From assembly GCA_902530685.1 (NCBI GenBank), contig CACAAZ010000014.1, positions 1 to 35,321 on the forward strand: 35,321 nucleotides of DNA, written 5' to 3'. This DNA comes from an uncultured Alphaproteobacteria bacterium. Its GTDB lineage: Bacteria > Pseudomonadota > Alphaproteobacteria > HIMB59 > GCA-002718135. Below are positions 26,031-34,475 of the stretch, one piece after another (the first letter of the stretch is position 1; every line of letters begins with the position of its first letter). The translations under genes and the position numbers were made by a program. The notes beneath the pieces were generated by a model. That model was not told the origin of the DNA, searched no databases, and saw only the letters and a list, made by a program, of their open reading frames with translations.

Positions 26031-26351
26031 CTATATATTTAGATAAAGGCTACCTTTGTCTTCTATAATATCGAATATTTTTAAAGGAATTTGATCTAGA
26101 TCTGAAGTAGGATCTCCAGATACTATACTGAAAGTATTTCCGCAACTTGGACACTCAAGTTCTTCTCCTTCGATACTTGATTCACTTAATAAAGATCGGT
26201 CTGCACATGTACAATTACCCTGTGTTGCAAAAAAACCAGCCTCGATTCGAAATATTGCATAGTTGATTTCATCGTGTTCAAAATTTTCAACAGTGCCAAT
26301 TTCTATATCTTCAACTTCTCCAATCAACAGCGGTTCAAAATCATCATTCAT
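26031..26351 (-). CDS. Rieske-type ferredoxin with four cysteines (MocE-like)
   Basis: Small soluble protein of 106 residues with the fold pattern of Rieske ferredoxins such as MocE or the NdoA/BphF type. Normal Rieske proteins use CxH and CxxH. Here the motifs are C47-T-C49 and C67-P-S-C70-G, so both ligand histidines are cysteine (TGT and TGC codons, checked in the bases). The spacing, the GNxxF after the second motif, and the terminal KIFDIIEDKGSLYL strands fit the family. It could hold a Cys4 [2Fe-2S] cluster, or instead zinc or another centre. No oxygenase or reductase partner is adjacent. It follows lldD after 63 AT-rich bases and precedes iolD. Confidence 0.75.
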   Translation of the reverse strand: MNDDFEPLLIGEVEDIEIGTVENFEHDEINYAIFRIEAGFFATQGNCTCADRSLLSESSIEGEELECPSCGNTFSIVSGDPTSDLDQIPLKIFDIIEDKGSLYLNI

Positions 26352-26414
26352 ATTCCAAAAATTTTAGAATAATTTTTAATGAGAATAAATAATTATTTTT
26401 ATAAAATTGTTAAT

Positions 26415-27569
26415 TTATCTGAATCTTAAATTTTTACGTGACAATTCTGAGATATTATTTACCCCCATTAATTTCATGTCTCTTTCAATTTCATTTCTCA
26501 TATTAGTCATTGCTCTATCAACACCTTTTTGTCCACCAGCTGCAAGAGCATAAAGGTACATTCTACCTCCCGAACATGCTTTTGCACCTAAGGAGAGTGC
26601 TTTTAAAACATGGGTACCACGTCTAATACCACCTTCACATATTACATCTATTTTATCGCCAACTGCATCTACTATTTCAGCAAGTTGATCAAATGGAGAT
26701 CTGGAACCATCTAGTTGTCTACCACCATGATTGGATATCATTATTGATGTCGCTCCAACGTCTACTGCCCTTTTTGCATCTTCAACTGACATGACCCCTT
26801 TTATAGCAAATTGACGACCCCATTGTTTATTAATAGCTTCAACATCTTTCCAACTTAGCGAATTATCTAACATTTTAGTAAAATAATCTCCAATTGTAGT
26901 CATAACTTTAGTTCCCTCACTTATATGATCTTTTAAATTACTTAGTTCCCATTTTGGTCTTATAAAATAATTTAATGCCCACATTGGATGAATAGCAAAA
27001 CTAAGTATGCTACTTAGTTTTAATTTCATAGGTATTGTAAACCCTGTATACAAATCTCTTTCTCTGTTACCTCCTACAGCTGTATCGACCGTTACTGCCA
27101 TAGCCTCAAAATTAGACTCTTTACACCTCTCTATAAGCGCATTATTTAATCCTTTGTCTTTATGAACATATAGTTGAAATAGTTTTGGGGAGCTGACTAA
27201 ATTTGAAATTTCCTCAATACTTGCAGTTCCAAGTGAGGAAATACCAAACATAGTTCCATGTTTTTCAGCTGCTTTTGCAACAGCTATTTCTCCTTCATGA
27301 TGAAACAATCTTTGGAGAGCTGTTGGGGCACAATATATTGGAATGTCTAATTTTTGCCCCATGACTGTTGTTGACATATCTACTTTATCAACCCCACTTA
27401 AGACATTTGGAACTAAATCACATTTCTCAAATGCTTCCGTATTTCTTTTGTAAGTTATTTCATCATCTGCTGCACCATCTATGTAATGAAAAATTGGTCC
27501 AGGTAATTTCTTTTTAGCTAGCTTTCTAAAATCTTTTACATTGTGACAGTTGTTAATACTACCTATCAT
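26415..27569 (-). CDS. lldD: FMN-dependent L-lactate dehydrogenase / 2-hydroxyacid oxidase
   Basis: Oxidises an L-2-hydroxyacid, most likely L-lactate, to the 2-oxo acid, passing electrons to quinone or oxygen. It has 384 residues. YIDGAADDE (29-37) is the family start, the catalytic H281 is in SNHGGRQLDG, and GIRRGTHVLKAL binds the FMN phosphate. The start overlaps the FAH-hydrolase stop by one base. It follows genes that would produce L-lactate plus pyruvate from a diketo acid, which supports lactate as substrate. Glycolate or mandelate oxidases share the fold. Confidence 0.87.
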   Translation of the reverse strand: MIGSINNCHNVKDFRKLAKKKLPGPIFHYIDGAADDEITYKRNTEAFEKCDLVPNVLSGVDKVDMSTTVMGQKLDIPIYCAPTALQRLFHHEGEIAVAKAAEKHGTMFGISSLGTASIEEISNLVSSPKLFQLYVHKDKGLNNALIERCKESNFEAMAVTVDTAVGGNRERDLYTGFTIPMKLKLSSILSFAIHPMWALNYFIRPKWELSNLKDHISEGTKVMTTIGDYFTKMLDNSLSWKDVEAINKQWGRQFAIKGVMSVEDAKRAVDVGATSIMISNHGGRQLDGSRSPFDQLAEIVDAVGDKIDVICEGGIRRGTHVLKALSLGAKACSGGRMYLYALAAGGQKGVDRAMTNMRNEIERDMKLMGVNNISELSRKNLRFR

Positions 27570-28417
27570 TATGCAGAGATTGTTTTTTGTCTTTGTTCTC
27601 CAAGACCTTCTATTCCAAGCTTTATTTCATCACCCGCTTTTAAGAATACTTGTGGGTTCATACCCATTCCAACTCCTGGTGGTGTACCAGTAGATATAAC
27701 ATCACCTGGTTGTAATGACATAAACTGGCTTAGGTAACTAATTAAAAAATTAACACCATAAACCATTGTATTAGTTGACCCATCCTGCATTCTTTGCCCA
27801 TTAACATCTAACCACATTTTAAGATTTTGTGGATCTGGAACTTCATCAGGAGTAACTAAATATGGCCCAATTGGTCCAAACGTGTCACAGGATTTACCCT
27901 TGACCCATTGACCTGAGTGTTCAATTTGAAATTCTCTTTCACTTAAGTCGTTAATTACACAATATCCAGCTATGTGTGATTGAGACTCTTTTTCTGAAAT
28001 ATATTTTGCTTCTTTTCCTATTACAACTCCAAGCTCAACTTCCCAATCAGATTTTACAGATTTTTTTGGAATTTCAACGTCGTCATTAGGACCAATAATT
28101 GCACTTGTTGCTTTAAAAAAAATTACAGGTTCAGGAGGTACTTCTAGACCCGACTCTTTTGCATGGTCTGCATAATTTAAGCCAATGCAAATAAATTTAC
28201 CTATACTTTTTTTACAAACACAAGGTGCTATACCATCACTATTATCAACTTTAGGTAATGAATTAATATCTGCATTTTTTGCTTCAGTTAATTTTTCAAC
28301 AGTAACATTTTCACTATCCCAATCTTTTACTATGCTTGAGGCATCACGTATATTACCATCTATATCTAAAATTCCTGGCTTCACTTCGTTTCCAATTCTA
28401 TATCTAATCGTTTTCAT
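27569..28417 (-). CDS. FAH-family hydrolase, probable 2,4-diketo-3-deoxy-L-fuconate hydrolase
   Basis: Fumarylacetoacetate hydrolase family, 282 residues. Motifs: GLNYADHAKESG, PVIFFKATSAIIGP, the metal-binding SDWEVELGVVIG and NDLSEREFQ. I moved the start from 28429 to the ATG at 28417, because MKTIRYRIGNEVKPGILD fits the family N-terminus and gives the TAATG coupling with the preceding SDR seen elsewhere here. Its context (FucD, SDR, LldD) points to splitting a diketo-deoxy acid into pyruvate and L-lactate, as in the Xanthomonas-type L-fucose route. That substrate is inferred. Confidence 0.85.
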   Translation of the reverse strand: MKTIRYRIGNEVKPGILDIDGNIRDASSIVKDWDSENVTVEKLTEAKNADINSLPKVDNSDGIAPCVCKKSIGKFICIGLNYADHAKESGLEVPPEPVIFFKATSAIIGPNDDVEIPKKSVKSDWEVELGVVIGKEAKYISEKESQSHIAGYCVINDLSEREFQIEHSGQWVKGKSCDTFGPIGPYLVTPDEVPDPQNLKMWLDVNGQRMQDGSTNTMVYGVNFLISYLSQFMSLQPGDVISTGTPPGVGMGMNPQVFLKAGDEIKLGIEGLGEQRQKTISA

Positions 28418-29154
28418 TATAAGGTCCATCCTCCATCTATTAGGTTCAAAGTTCCGGTCACAAAATCAGATTCATCACTTGCTAAATAAGTTGCAAGGGA
28501 TGCAATTTCTTCTGGTTGAGCAAGCCTGCCCATGGCTTGTCTTGCAATAAAATCTTCTCTAGCTTTTATTGGATCTTCAGCCATATTTACTCTTCCTGTC
28601 CATGAAGGTGTTTCAACTGTGCCAGGTAAAATTGCATTACATCTAATACCTTGTTTTACATAGTCTATAGCTAAAGCTTTCACAAACCCGTTTAAAGCTG
28701 CTTTGGTTACACCGTAGATAAATCTATTTGGCGCACCTTTGACACTTGATGCTGCAGAAGATACGATAATTATATTTCCTTTACCTTTTGTTATCATTTT
28801 AGGTAATAAATTGTAACTCATTAGGTAAGCTGAGTATATATTAACATCGATTGATCTTTTAAATTCATCATCATTGCAATCCATTAATGTGCCATGATGA
28901 ACGAAACCAACAGCATGAAATAGAATGTCAACATCATCTAAGCTTGTACAGAATTTTTCTACTGCTATTTTATCAGTTGCATCAAGTTGCTGGATTTGAA
29001 TATCTGAATTTTCTTTAGCTAACTCAGCTAATTTTTCTTTATTAATATCTGTAGCAGTAACTAAAGCACCTTCCTTTGCAAAATTAATTGCTGTTGCTTT
29101 TCCAATGCCTTGTGCTGCAGCTGTTACAATTATTTTTTTATCTTTCAGTCTCAT
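28417..29154 (-). CDS. SDR, probable 2-keto-3-deoxy-L-fuconate dehydrogenase
   Basis: Short-chain dehydrogenase of 245 residues. The cofactor motif is TAAAQGIG (11-18), the active site is S133, Y147 and K151, and Asp36 (TATDIN) favours NAD. GFVHHGTLMDC is a characteristic stretch shared with the BDH2 / 2-keto-3-deoxy-L-fuconate dehydrogenase group. It overlaps the fuconate dehydratase gene by ATGA and the hydrolase gene by TAATG. The gene order equals the pathway order, so oxidation of 2-keto-3-deoxy-L-fuconate at C4 is the likely reaction. Confidence 0.87.
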   Translation of the reverse strand: MRLKDKKIIVTAAAQGIGKATAINFAKEGALVTATDINKEKLAELAKENSDIQIQQLDATDKIAVEKFCTSLDDVDILFHAVGFVHHGTLMDCNDDEFKRSIDVNIYSAYLMSYNLLPKMITKGKGNIIIVSSAASSVKGAPNRFIYGVTKAALNGFVKALAIDYVKQGIRCNAILPGTVETPSWTGRVNMAEDPIKAREDFIARQAMGRLAQPEEIASLATYLASDESDFVTGTLNLIDGGWTL

Positions 29155-30452
29155 ATTTGATTTTTCCAGTATTCTCCATTAGGAAAAGAAAACTCATTAA
29201 CAGACTTTTCTTTCATTTCAATAGAATATCCATGATCCATAGGCGGCATATAATTACCATCTACAATTTTGCATGGGTAAATAAAGTGCTCGTGAAGACT
29301 ATCCTGATACTCAACTACTTTATTATCTTTGGAGCCATTAATTAATACATAATCAATCATGCATAAATGTTGTACATATTCACAAAGACCAACTCCACCC
29401 GCATGTGGGAAAACTGGTACATTAAATTTATGCGCCATAAGTAAAACTGTTAGTATTTCATTGATACTTCCTAAACGACAGCTATCCAATTGGCAAATAT
29501 TCATCGCACCAGACTCTAAGAACTGTTTAAACATAATTCTACCTCCACATGCTTCTCCAGTTGCCAGTCTTACATCACCAACTTCCTTTTTTATTTTTAC
29601 AAAACCCAAAACATCATCTGGACTAGTTGGCTCTTCAACAAAAAATAAATTAAATTTTTTATACGCATTTATATGTCTTATTGATTGTTCAATGCTCCAT
29701 TGTTGGTTGGCATCAACCATTATGAAACATTCTTCTCCAATCGTCTTTCTTATTAGATCTAATCTTTTTACGTCTGCTTCTAAATCTAAACCAACTTTAA
29801 TTTTAAAGTGCCTCCATCCCATTGAAATATAACGGTTACAAAGCTCAATAATTTTATCATCACTGTAGCCCAACCAGCCAGCAGCTGTAGTGTAAGATGG
29901 ATAACCTTCATTTAAAATTGTTTTTATTCTTTCATTTTTTTTTGCTTGATTATTTTTAAGAATTTTTAATGCTTCTTCTGGAGTTAAAACATCTTCAATA
30001 TATTTAAAAGTTAACCAAGAAAGAATTTTTTCTGGTTCAGTATCTACAATAAATTTCCAAAGTGGTTTTTTATTTTTTTTTGCTATTAAATCCCATAAGC
30101 AATTAAATATAGCAGCAACTGCCATATGGACGACGCCTTTTTCTGGGCCTAGCCATCTTAATTGGCTGTGATCTACACACTTAAACCATAGTTTTCCTAT
30201 GTCATTTTCTAAATTATCTAAAGACATATTTTCAAAGATCGGAAAAAAATGTTTGATACATTCTGCAACAATGTCGTTCCCTTTTCCAATTGTAAAAGCA
30301 ATACCGTAACCCTTTAAATTTTTATCATCAGTATATGCTGTTACATAAGTAGCTGAATAATCAGGATCTGTATGAATTGCGTCTGAACCAGTTAAATCTT
30401 TGGATGTTGGGAACCTTACATCATTAACTGTAAAATTTATTATCTTGGTCAT
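29151..30452 (-). CDS. fucD: L-fuconate dehydratase
   Basis: Enolase-superfamily acid-sugar dehydratase, 433 residues, removing water from L-fuconate to give 2-keto-3-deoxy-L-fuconate. The family-typical start DLTGSDAIHTDPDYSATY separates it from other dehydratases. Catalytic K217 and K219 (KIK), metal ligands D247, E273 or E274, and E300, and H350 (PHAGGVGLCEY) are present. L-galactonate and D-arabinonate are known side substrates of the family. L-fucose dehydrogenase and fuconolactonase genes are not in the window. Confidence 0.93.
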   Translation of the reverse strand: MTKIINFTVNDVRFPTSKDLTGSDAIHTDPDYSATYVTAYTDDKNLKGYGIAFTIGKGNDIVAECIKHFFPIFENMSLDNLENDIGKLWFKCVDHSQLRWLGPEKGVVHMAVAAIFNCLWDLIAKKNKKPLWKFIVDTEPEKILSWLTFKYIEDVLTPEEALKILKNNQAKKNERIKTILNEGYPSYTTAAGWLGYSDDKIIELCNRYISMGWRHFKIKVGLDLEADVKRLDLIRKTIGEECFIMVDANQQWSIEQSIRHINAYKKFNLFFVEEPTSPDDVLGFVKIKKEVGDVRLATGEACGGRIMFKQFLESGAMNICQLDSCRLGSINEILTVLLMAHKFNVPVFPHAGGVGLCEYVQHLCMIDYVLINGSKDNKVVEYQDSLHEHFIYPCKIVDGNYMPPMDHGYSIEMKEKSVNEFSFPNGEYWKNQI

Positions 30453-30454
30453 GT

Positions 30455-31561
30455 TTATATTCTTTTGAAAGTTGTATTATCAATGAAATCCCAATCTAGA
30501 TCAATGCCTAAACCAGGGTCATTTGGTAAATGCGCAAAACCATCTTCAACTTTAATTGATTTTTTTAATCCAAAATTAAAATAATCATATGGTACTAGAA
30601 CTTCAAAAAATTCAGAATTTTTTATAGCTGCACAACAATGCAGATTAACTAATTCTAAAGGATGATAAATTGCCGTATGAATTTCACATTGAACTCCAAA
30701 ACTTTCTGCTAAATGTGCTGTCTTCATTGTAGCAGTTATTCCACCACTCCATGAAACATCTGCTCTCACCATATCAACAACTCTAGTAGATATACATTCT
30801 GCAACACTATATGGATGTTTAGCTATAACTTCAGTTCCAATTATAGGGATATCTAATATCCTAGTTAATTCTCTTAAATTATGAAAATTTTCATCAAATA
30901 ATGGTTCTTCATACCAATAATAATTTAATTTTTCTAACTCTCTTCCAAATCGTAAAGCTTGTTCAAATGTATATGGTGCAACAGGATCACTCATTAACTT
31001 AAAATTATTACCTACAGCTTCACGTGTTTTTCTATGAGCTTCTAAATCAAAATCATATTTTCCTGGGGGATGTAATTTATAAGCATTAAATCCTCTTTCT
31101 TTATATTCAACAGCTTCCTTTGCATAAGCTTCAGGAGTATCAAGCACAAGAGAACTTCCGTAAATTGGTACTTTATCTCTATAAGCACCCAAGTATTTGT
31201 AGAGTGGTTGACCAGCTTGCATTGATGATAATAACCAACAATTAATGTCAAAGGGACCATAACTATAAATAGGAGCGTGATTCCACCAACGATCAGCCGT
31301 TCTGTATTCGTGCCAATGCTGTTCACGATACAATGGATCCCGACCTATAAAAAAAGGTTTAAATATTGAATTTGCTATCTCGCCTGCCATTTCTGCTCCA
31401 CGTCCAGCAAAACCAAAAGTGGAGCTAGATAAACCCTCATCAGTATGAAAGGTAATAACAAGAAACTCTAAATCAGATTTTTTACCATCGCGCATTTCAG
31501 AATCTTTCATCACAGGTTCTTTATGGCGACACATACGAATTTCTATATCTTTAATTTTCAT
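30455..31561 (-). CDS. Mandelate-racemase/muconate-lactonizing family protein
   Basis: Second enolase-superfamily enzyme, 368 residues, probably an acid-sugar dehydratase or epimerase. Metal ligands are D192, E218 or E219, and E244. The D268-H295 dyad is present. The usual KxK pair reads K162-L-H164, so the second basic residue is histidine. This puts it outside the classic galactonate or mandelate KxK pattern. It overlaps the CoA-transferase gene by ATGA and ends 2 bases before fucD. Its place between a CoA-transferase and FucD is unusual, and its substrate is unknown. Confidence 0.85.
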   Translation of the reverse strand: MKIKDIEIRMCRHKEPVMKDSEMRDGKKSDLEFLVITFHTDEGLSSSTFGFAGRGAEMAGEIANSIFKPFFIGRDPLYREQHWHEYRTADRWWNHAPIYSYGPFDINCWLLSSMQAGQPLYKYLGAYRDKVPIYGSSLVLDTPEAYAKEAVEYKERGFNAYKLHPPGKYDFDLEAHRKTREAVGNNFKLMSDPVAPYTFEQALRFGRELEKLNYYWYEEPLFDENFHNLRELTRILDIPIIGTEVIAKHPYSVAECISTRVVDMVRADVSWSGGITATMKTAHLAESFGVQCEIHTAIYHPLELVNLHCCAAIKNSEFFEVLVPYDYFNFGLKKSIKVEDGFAHLPNDPGLGIDLDWDFIDNTTFKRI

Positions 31562-32706
31562 TCAATCCCAAACTCTTTTTTAATATTATTATTATCATTT
31601 CCAATTTTAGGAGCAGCTTTATTAGACTTAAATATTTCACCATCTATTTTAATTGGACACCTTAAAGTTTCAATATTTAATCCATCATCTCTTCTAATTC
31701 TTTGAACCATATCTAGTATTTTAAAACCTTCGTGCTTAACCATTTTTTCCCAATCTAAAACCTCAGCACACCATATATCAGCTGGCTCCAGAATACTGAG
31801 CCAATGTTCAGTGGTTTTCTTTTTAATCCAATCTCCAATTGATTTTTTTATTTCATCCCTTTTTGTAAACCATACTTTTTGATCATGAAGCTCCTTGATT
31901 GAATCTAAATTGAGCAACTTACCTAATTGAGGTAGTGGTGTCATCGCTATAGCTATGTAACCATTTGTGGTTTGATAAATACCATAGGGGGCTGATAAAT
32001 AAGCATGCGCATTATTATAGGAACTTCTTTGAGGTTTCCTGTTTCCATCATTAAAGTATGTAGTTAGTACTTCAAACTGAAAATCTAATAAAGCTTCAAC
32101 TAAACTAGTTTCAACATGAGAACCTATATTAGTTCTAAATCTTTTTATAACTGCTGCAAGTAAACCCTCTACTAAAGTATGTCCTGCTAACATATCAGCA
32201 ACTGCCAATCCCATTGGTGTTGGTGCTTCTCCGCCGTTTCCATTTAACCAAACCAAACCCGTTCTTGATTGAGCTAGTAAATCTTGTCCGGGTAATGAGC
32301 TCCATGGCCCTTCTGATCCGTAACCAGAAATTGTGCCATAAACTATTTTTGGATTTATTTTTTTAACATTTTCATAATCTAAACCAATTCTTTCAATAAC
32401 TCCGGGTCTAAAATTTTGGGTGATAATATCCGCCTTCTCAATTAATTTTTTAACCACTTCAAGCTCGGTAGGATCTTTTAAATTTGCTGAAAAGCTCTCT
32501 TTATTTCTATTTATCGCATGAAATAAAGTACTGTCACCTTCTAAATCAGTATCACTAATATATAAATTTCTACAAAGATCTCCTACATCAGGTCTTTCAA
32601 TTTTTATTACCCTTGCTCCCAAGTCAGCTAATCTTAATCCAGCATATGGACCAGACAAAAACTGACTAAATTCTAAAACAGTTAATCCTTCTAAAGGTTT
32701 ATTCAT
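31558..32706 (-). CDS. CaiB/BaiF class III CoA-transferase
   Basis: Moves CoA between carboxylic acids; 382 residues. Family motifs: LEFSQFLSGPYAGLRLADLGA at the N-terminus, then NFRPGVIERIGLDY, YGTISGYGSEGPW, and the catalytic aspartate D142 in GQDLLAQSRTG. The gene lies 8 bases after the solute-binding-like gene and overlaps the enolase-family gene by ATGA. Substrate acid cannot be told; mesaconate/itaconate-type and hydroxy-acid systems often pair a CaiB enzyme with a MaoC hydratase, as here. Confidence 0.92.
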   Translation of the reverse strand: MNKPLEGLTVLEFSQFLSGPYAGLRLADLGARVIKIERPDVGDLCRNLYISDTDLEGDSTLFHAINRNKESFSANLKDPTELEVVKKLIEKADIITQNFRPGVIERIGLDYENVKKINPKIVYGTISGYGSEGPWSSLPGQDLLAQSRTGLVWLNGNGGEAPTPMGLAVADMLAGHTLVEGLLAAVIKRFRTNIGSHVETSLVEALLDFQFEVLTTYFNDGNRKPQRSSYNNAHAYLSAPYGIYQTTNGYIAIAMTPLPQLGKLLNLDSIKELHDQKVWFTKRDEIKKSIGDWIKKKTTEHWLSILEPADIWCAEVLDWEKMVKHEGFKILDMVQRIRRDDGLNIETLRCPIKIDGEIFKSNKAAPKIGNDNNNIKKEFGIE

Positions 32707-32714
32707 AATATATC

Positions 32715-33848
32715 TTATTCTTTAAAACTTTTATTGTACATGTCGCATAATTTTTCACAAATACTTTCAGCTGAAATATTTGATTGCAAATACTCATTAA
32801 TTAAATCTCCACTTTTATCCTGAAATTCCATATACCCATTATGTCTTGGCCTAACCCATGCAAGTTCTAGCGTTTTACGAGTACCTTTGAAAAAATTGGA
32901 GGTTTCTAAATTTATTTTTTTATCCTCCCATGCTTCAGAGTTTCCAGGTTGTCCACCACTTTCGTAGAATAATGATTTCTGACACTCTGCACCAGCTATC
33001 CAAAAAGCATATTCTAGTGCTAAGTCTTTATTCTTACTTACATTTGATATGGCTATACCTGTTCCTCCTAAATGTGTTCCGGCTGGACCCTTGCCTGATA
33101 AATTCATAACATCAATATATTTTAAAATATTTTTTCTATAATTTTTTCGTGAATAATTAGAAAAACCATAAATGTATGGACAATAATAAAAATCATTCGT
33201 CTCTGTCATTAATTCAGCGGTTTGAATTGGGTCCATTGTTAAACAATCTTTTATTAATTCGTTAGATACAGCTTTCATCATATTAAGAGTTTTAGTTCCA
33301 AAATCTTTATCTATAAAATCTTTTCGTTCTGGAATTAATTCCTGGGTCAAATTATTATAAATACTATAAAAACTGCTTATTGCATGAACAGGTTTTAAAG
33401 GCCAAAGCACTCTATTATTTTTTGCTAAACCAATTAAAGCATTCCAATTTAAAGGATGGCTTCCAATCAGGTCATCTCTATAACAAGCAGTTTGTGATGC
33501 TGCATCAATAGCTAATGCCCATTGTTTATTATCAATAAAATAACTTTGGTGTGATTTTCCTACAGACTGCAATTTTAATTTTTTTATCTGTGACTCATAT
33601 TGAGGTAAATCTAAATTTTGAAGTAAACCTTTACTGGCCACTTCGCCAACATGCGGATAGTCTATGACAATCATATCATAATCATCAGTCATCTCCTCAA
33701 TGGGTCTATCAGCAAATGCTTGTAAAGGTCTTTTATCCCAATTAATTACAACTTTATTGTTGTGTAACTCTTGAAATTTTTTTGAAGTTGCAACCATAGG
33801 ATCAAATCCTCTAGAATGATCCCAAGTCATCCCTTTCAAAGTAATCAT
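32715..33848 (-). CDS. Solute-binding-protein homologue without signal peptide
   Basis: 377 residues resembling extracellular solute-binding proteins (family 1): a [21 protein letters not shown] strand-helix segment, [18 protein letters not shown], and [26 protein letters not shown]. The N-terminus ([16 protein letters not shown]) has no hydrophobic stretch or lipobox. Because the start overlaps the maoC stop (ATGA), there is no room for an export signal. It is thus predicted to stay in the cytoplasm, between a MaoC-type protein and a CoA-transferase. It may be an intracellular ligand-binding or regulatory protein, or an enzyme on this fold. No importer genes are adjacent. Confidence 0.75.
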   Translation of the reverse strand: MITLKGMTWDHSRGFDPMVATSKKFQELHNNKVVINWDKRPLQAFADRPIEEMTDDYDMIVIDYPHVGEVASKGLLQNLDLPQYESQIKKLKLQSVGKSHQSYFIDNKQWALAIDAASQTACYRDDLIGSHPLNWNALIGLAKNNRVLWPLKPVHAISSFYSIYNNLTQELIPERKDFIDKDFGTKTLNMMKAVSNELIKDCLTMDPIQTAELMTETNDFYYCPYIYGFSNYSRKNYRKNILKYIDVMNLSGKGPAGTHLGGTGIAISNVSKNKDLALEYAFWIAGAECQKSLFYESGGQPGNSEAWEDKKINLETSNFFKGTRKTLELAWVRPRHNGYMEFQDKSGDLINEYLQSNISAESICEKLCDMYNKSFKE

Positions 33849-34408
33849 TTTTTTTCGTATTTATCTTTAAAATCTTCTGGCTTTTTATATAAAACTGAAT
33901 GAAGGTGTTCACAGTATAAAACTATTTCTCCTTCTCCTTTGAAAACTTCATAACTAGTTCGTACAAGTCCCATTTTTTCGTACTTTGGTTTTTTTTCCAT
34001 ATTGGTTCTAATTGTATAAATCGTATCGCCAATAAAAACTGGTTTTATAAATCTTAGACGGTCATAGCCATAGCTAAATGAGTTAACACAATTCGTTGCC
34101 ACTAATCCCAAACCATAAGAAAAGACCATCGCACCCGCAACCAATCTTTTCTGAAACATTCCTTCATTTTTTGCAAAATGCTCATCTCCAACATAAGGAT
34201 GCATATCTAATACCATACAATTAAATTGCATGGCCTCTCCCTCAGAAATTGTTCTTCTTAGCGATCTAATCTTATGGTCAATAATTACATCTTCGTAAAA
34301 CCAATTTTCTGAATTCCAAACAGGTAATGCAGAATGATCGTTGGGCATATCTTTAGGATATGTACTACTTAATCCAATTGTCGGTTCAAATTTTGAATTA
34401 TCATTCAT
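33845..34408 (-). CDS. MaoC-family (hotdog) protein, probable acyl-CoA hydratase
   Basis: Hotdog-fold protein of 187 residues. The hydratase-2 motif normally reads GD-x-NP-x-H, but here it is [13 protein letters not shown]. Asp68 and Pro71 are kept, His70 replaces Asn, and the catalytic His position is Val73. Other parts ([27 protein letters not shown]) fit well. This suggests altered chemistry or a thioesterase/binding function. It is first in the maoC-SBP-caiB-enolase string and starts 67 bases after the eda homologue. Confidence 0.8.
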   Translation of the reverse strand: MNDNSKFEPTIGLSSTYPKDMPNDHSALPVWNSENWFYEDVIIDHKIRSLRRTISEGEAMQFNCMVLDMHPYVGDEHFAKNEGMFQKRLVAGAMVFSYGLGLVATNCVNSFSYGYDRLRFIKPVFIGDTIYTIRTNMEKKPKYEKMGLVRTSYEVFKGEGEIVLYCEHLHSVLYKKPEDFKDKYEKK

Positions 34409-34475
34409 ATCTGAGTATTAATCTAATATTAAAAAAAGATATAAACAATCAATTTTTATCATATAACTATGTAAT

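Noticed and set aside
29359-29832. 157-residue plus-strand ORF within fucD
   Set aside because: Antisense shadow of a strongly conserved coding gene; no recognisable domain.
31042-31326. 94-residue ORF within the enolase-family gene
   Set aside because: Same-strand alternate frame of a well-supported gene.
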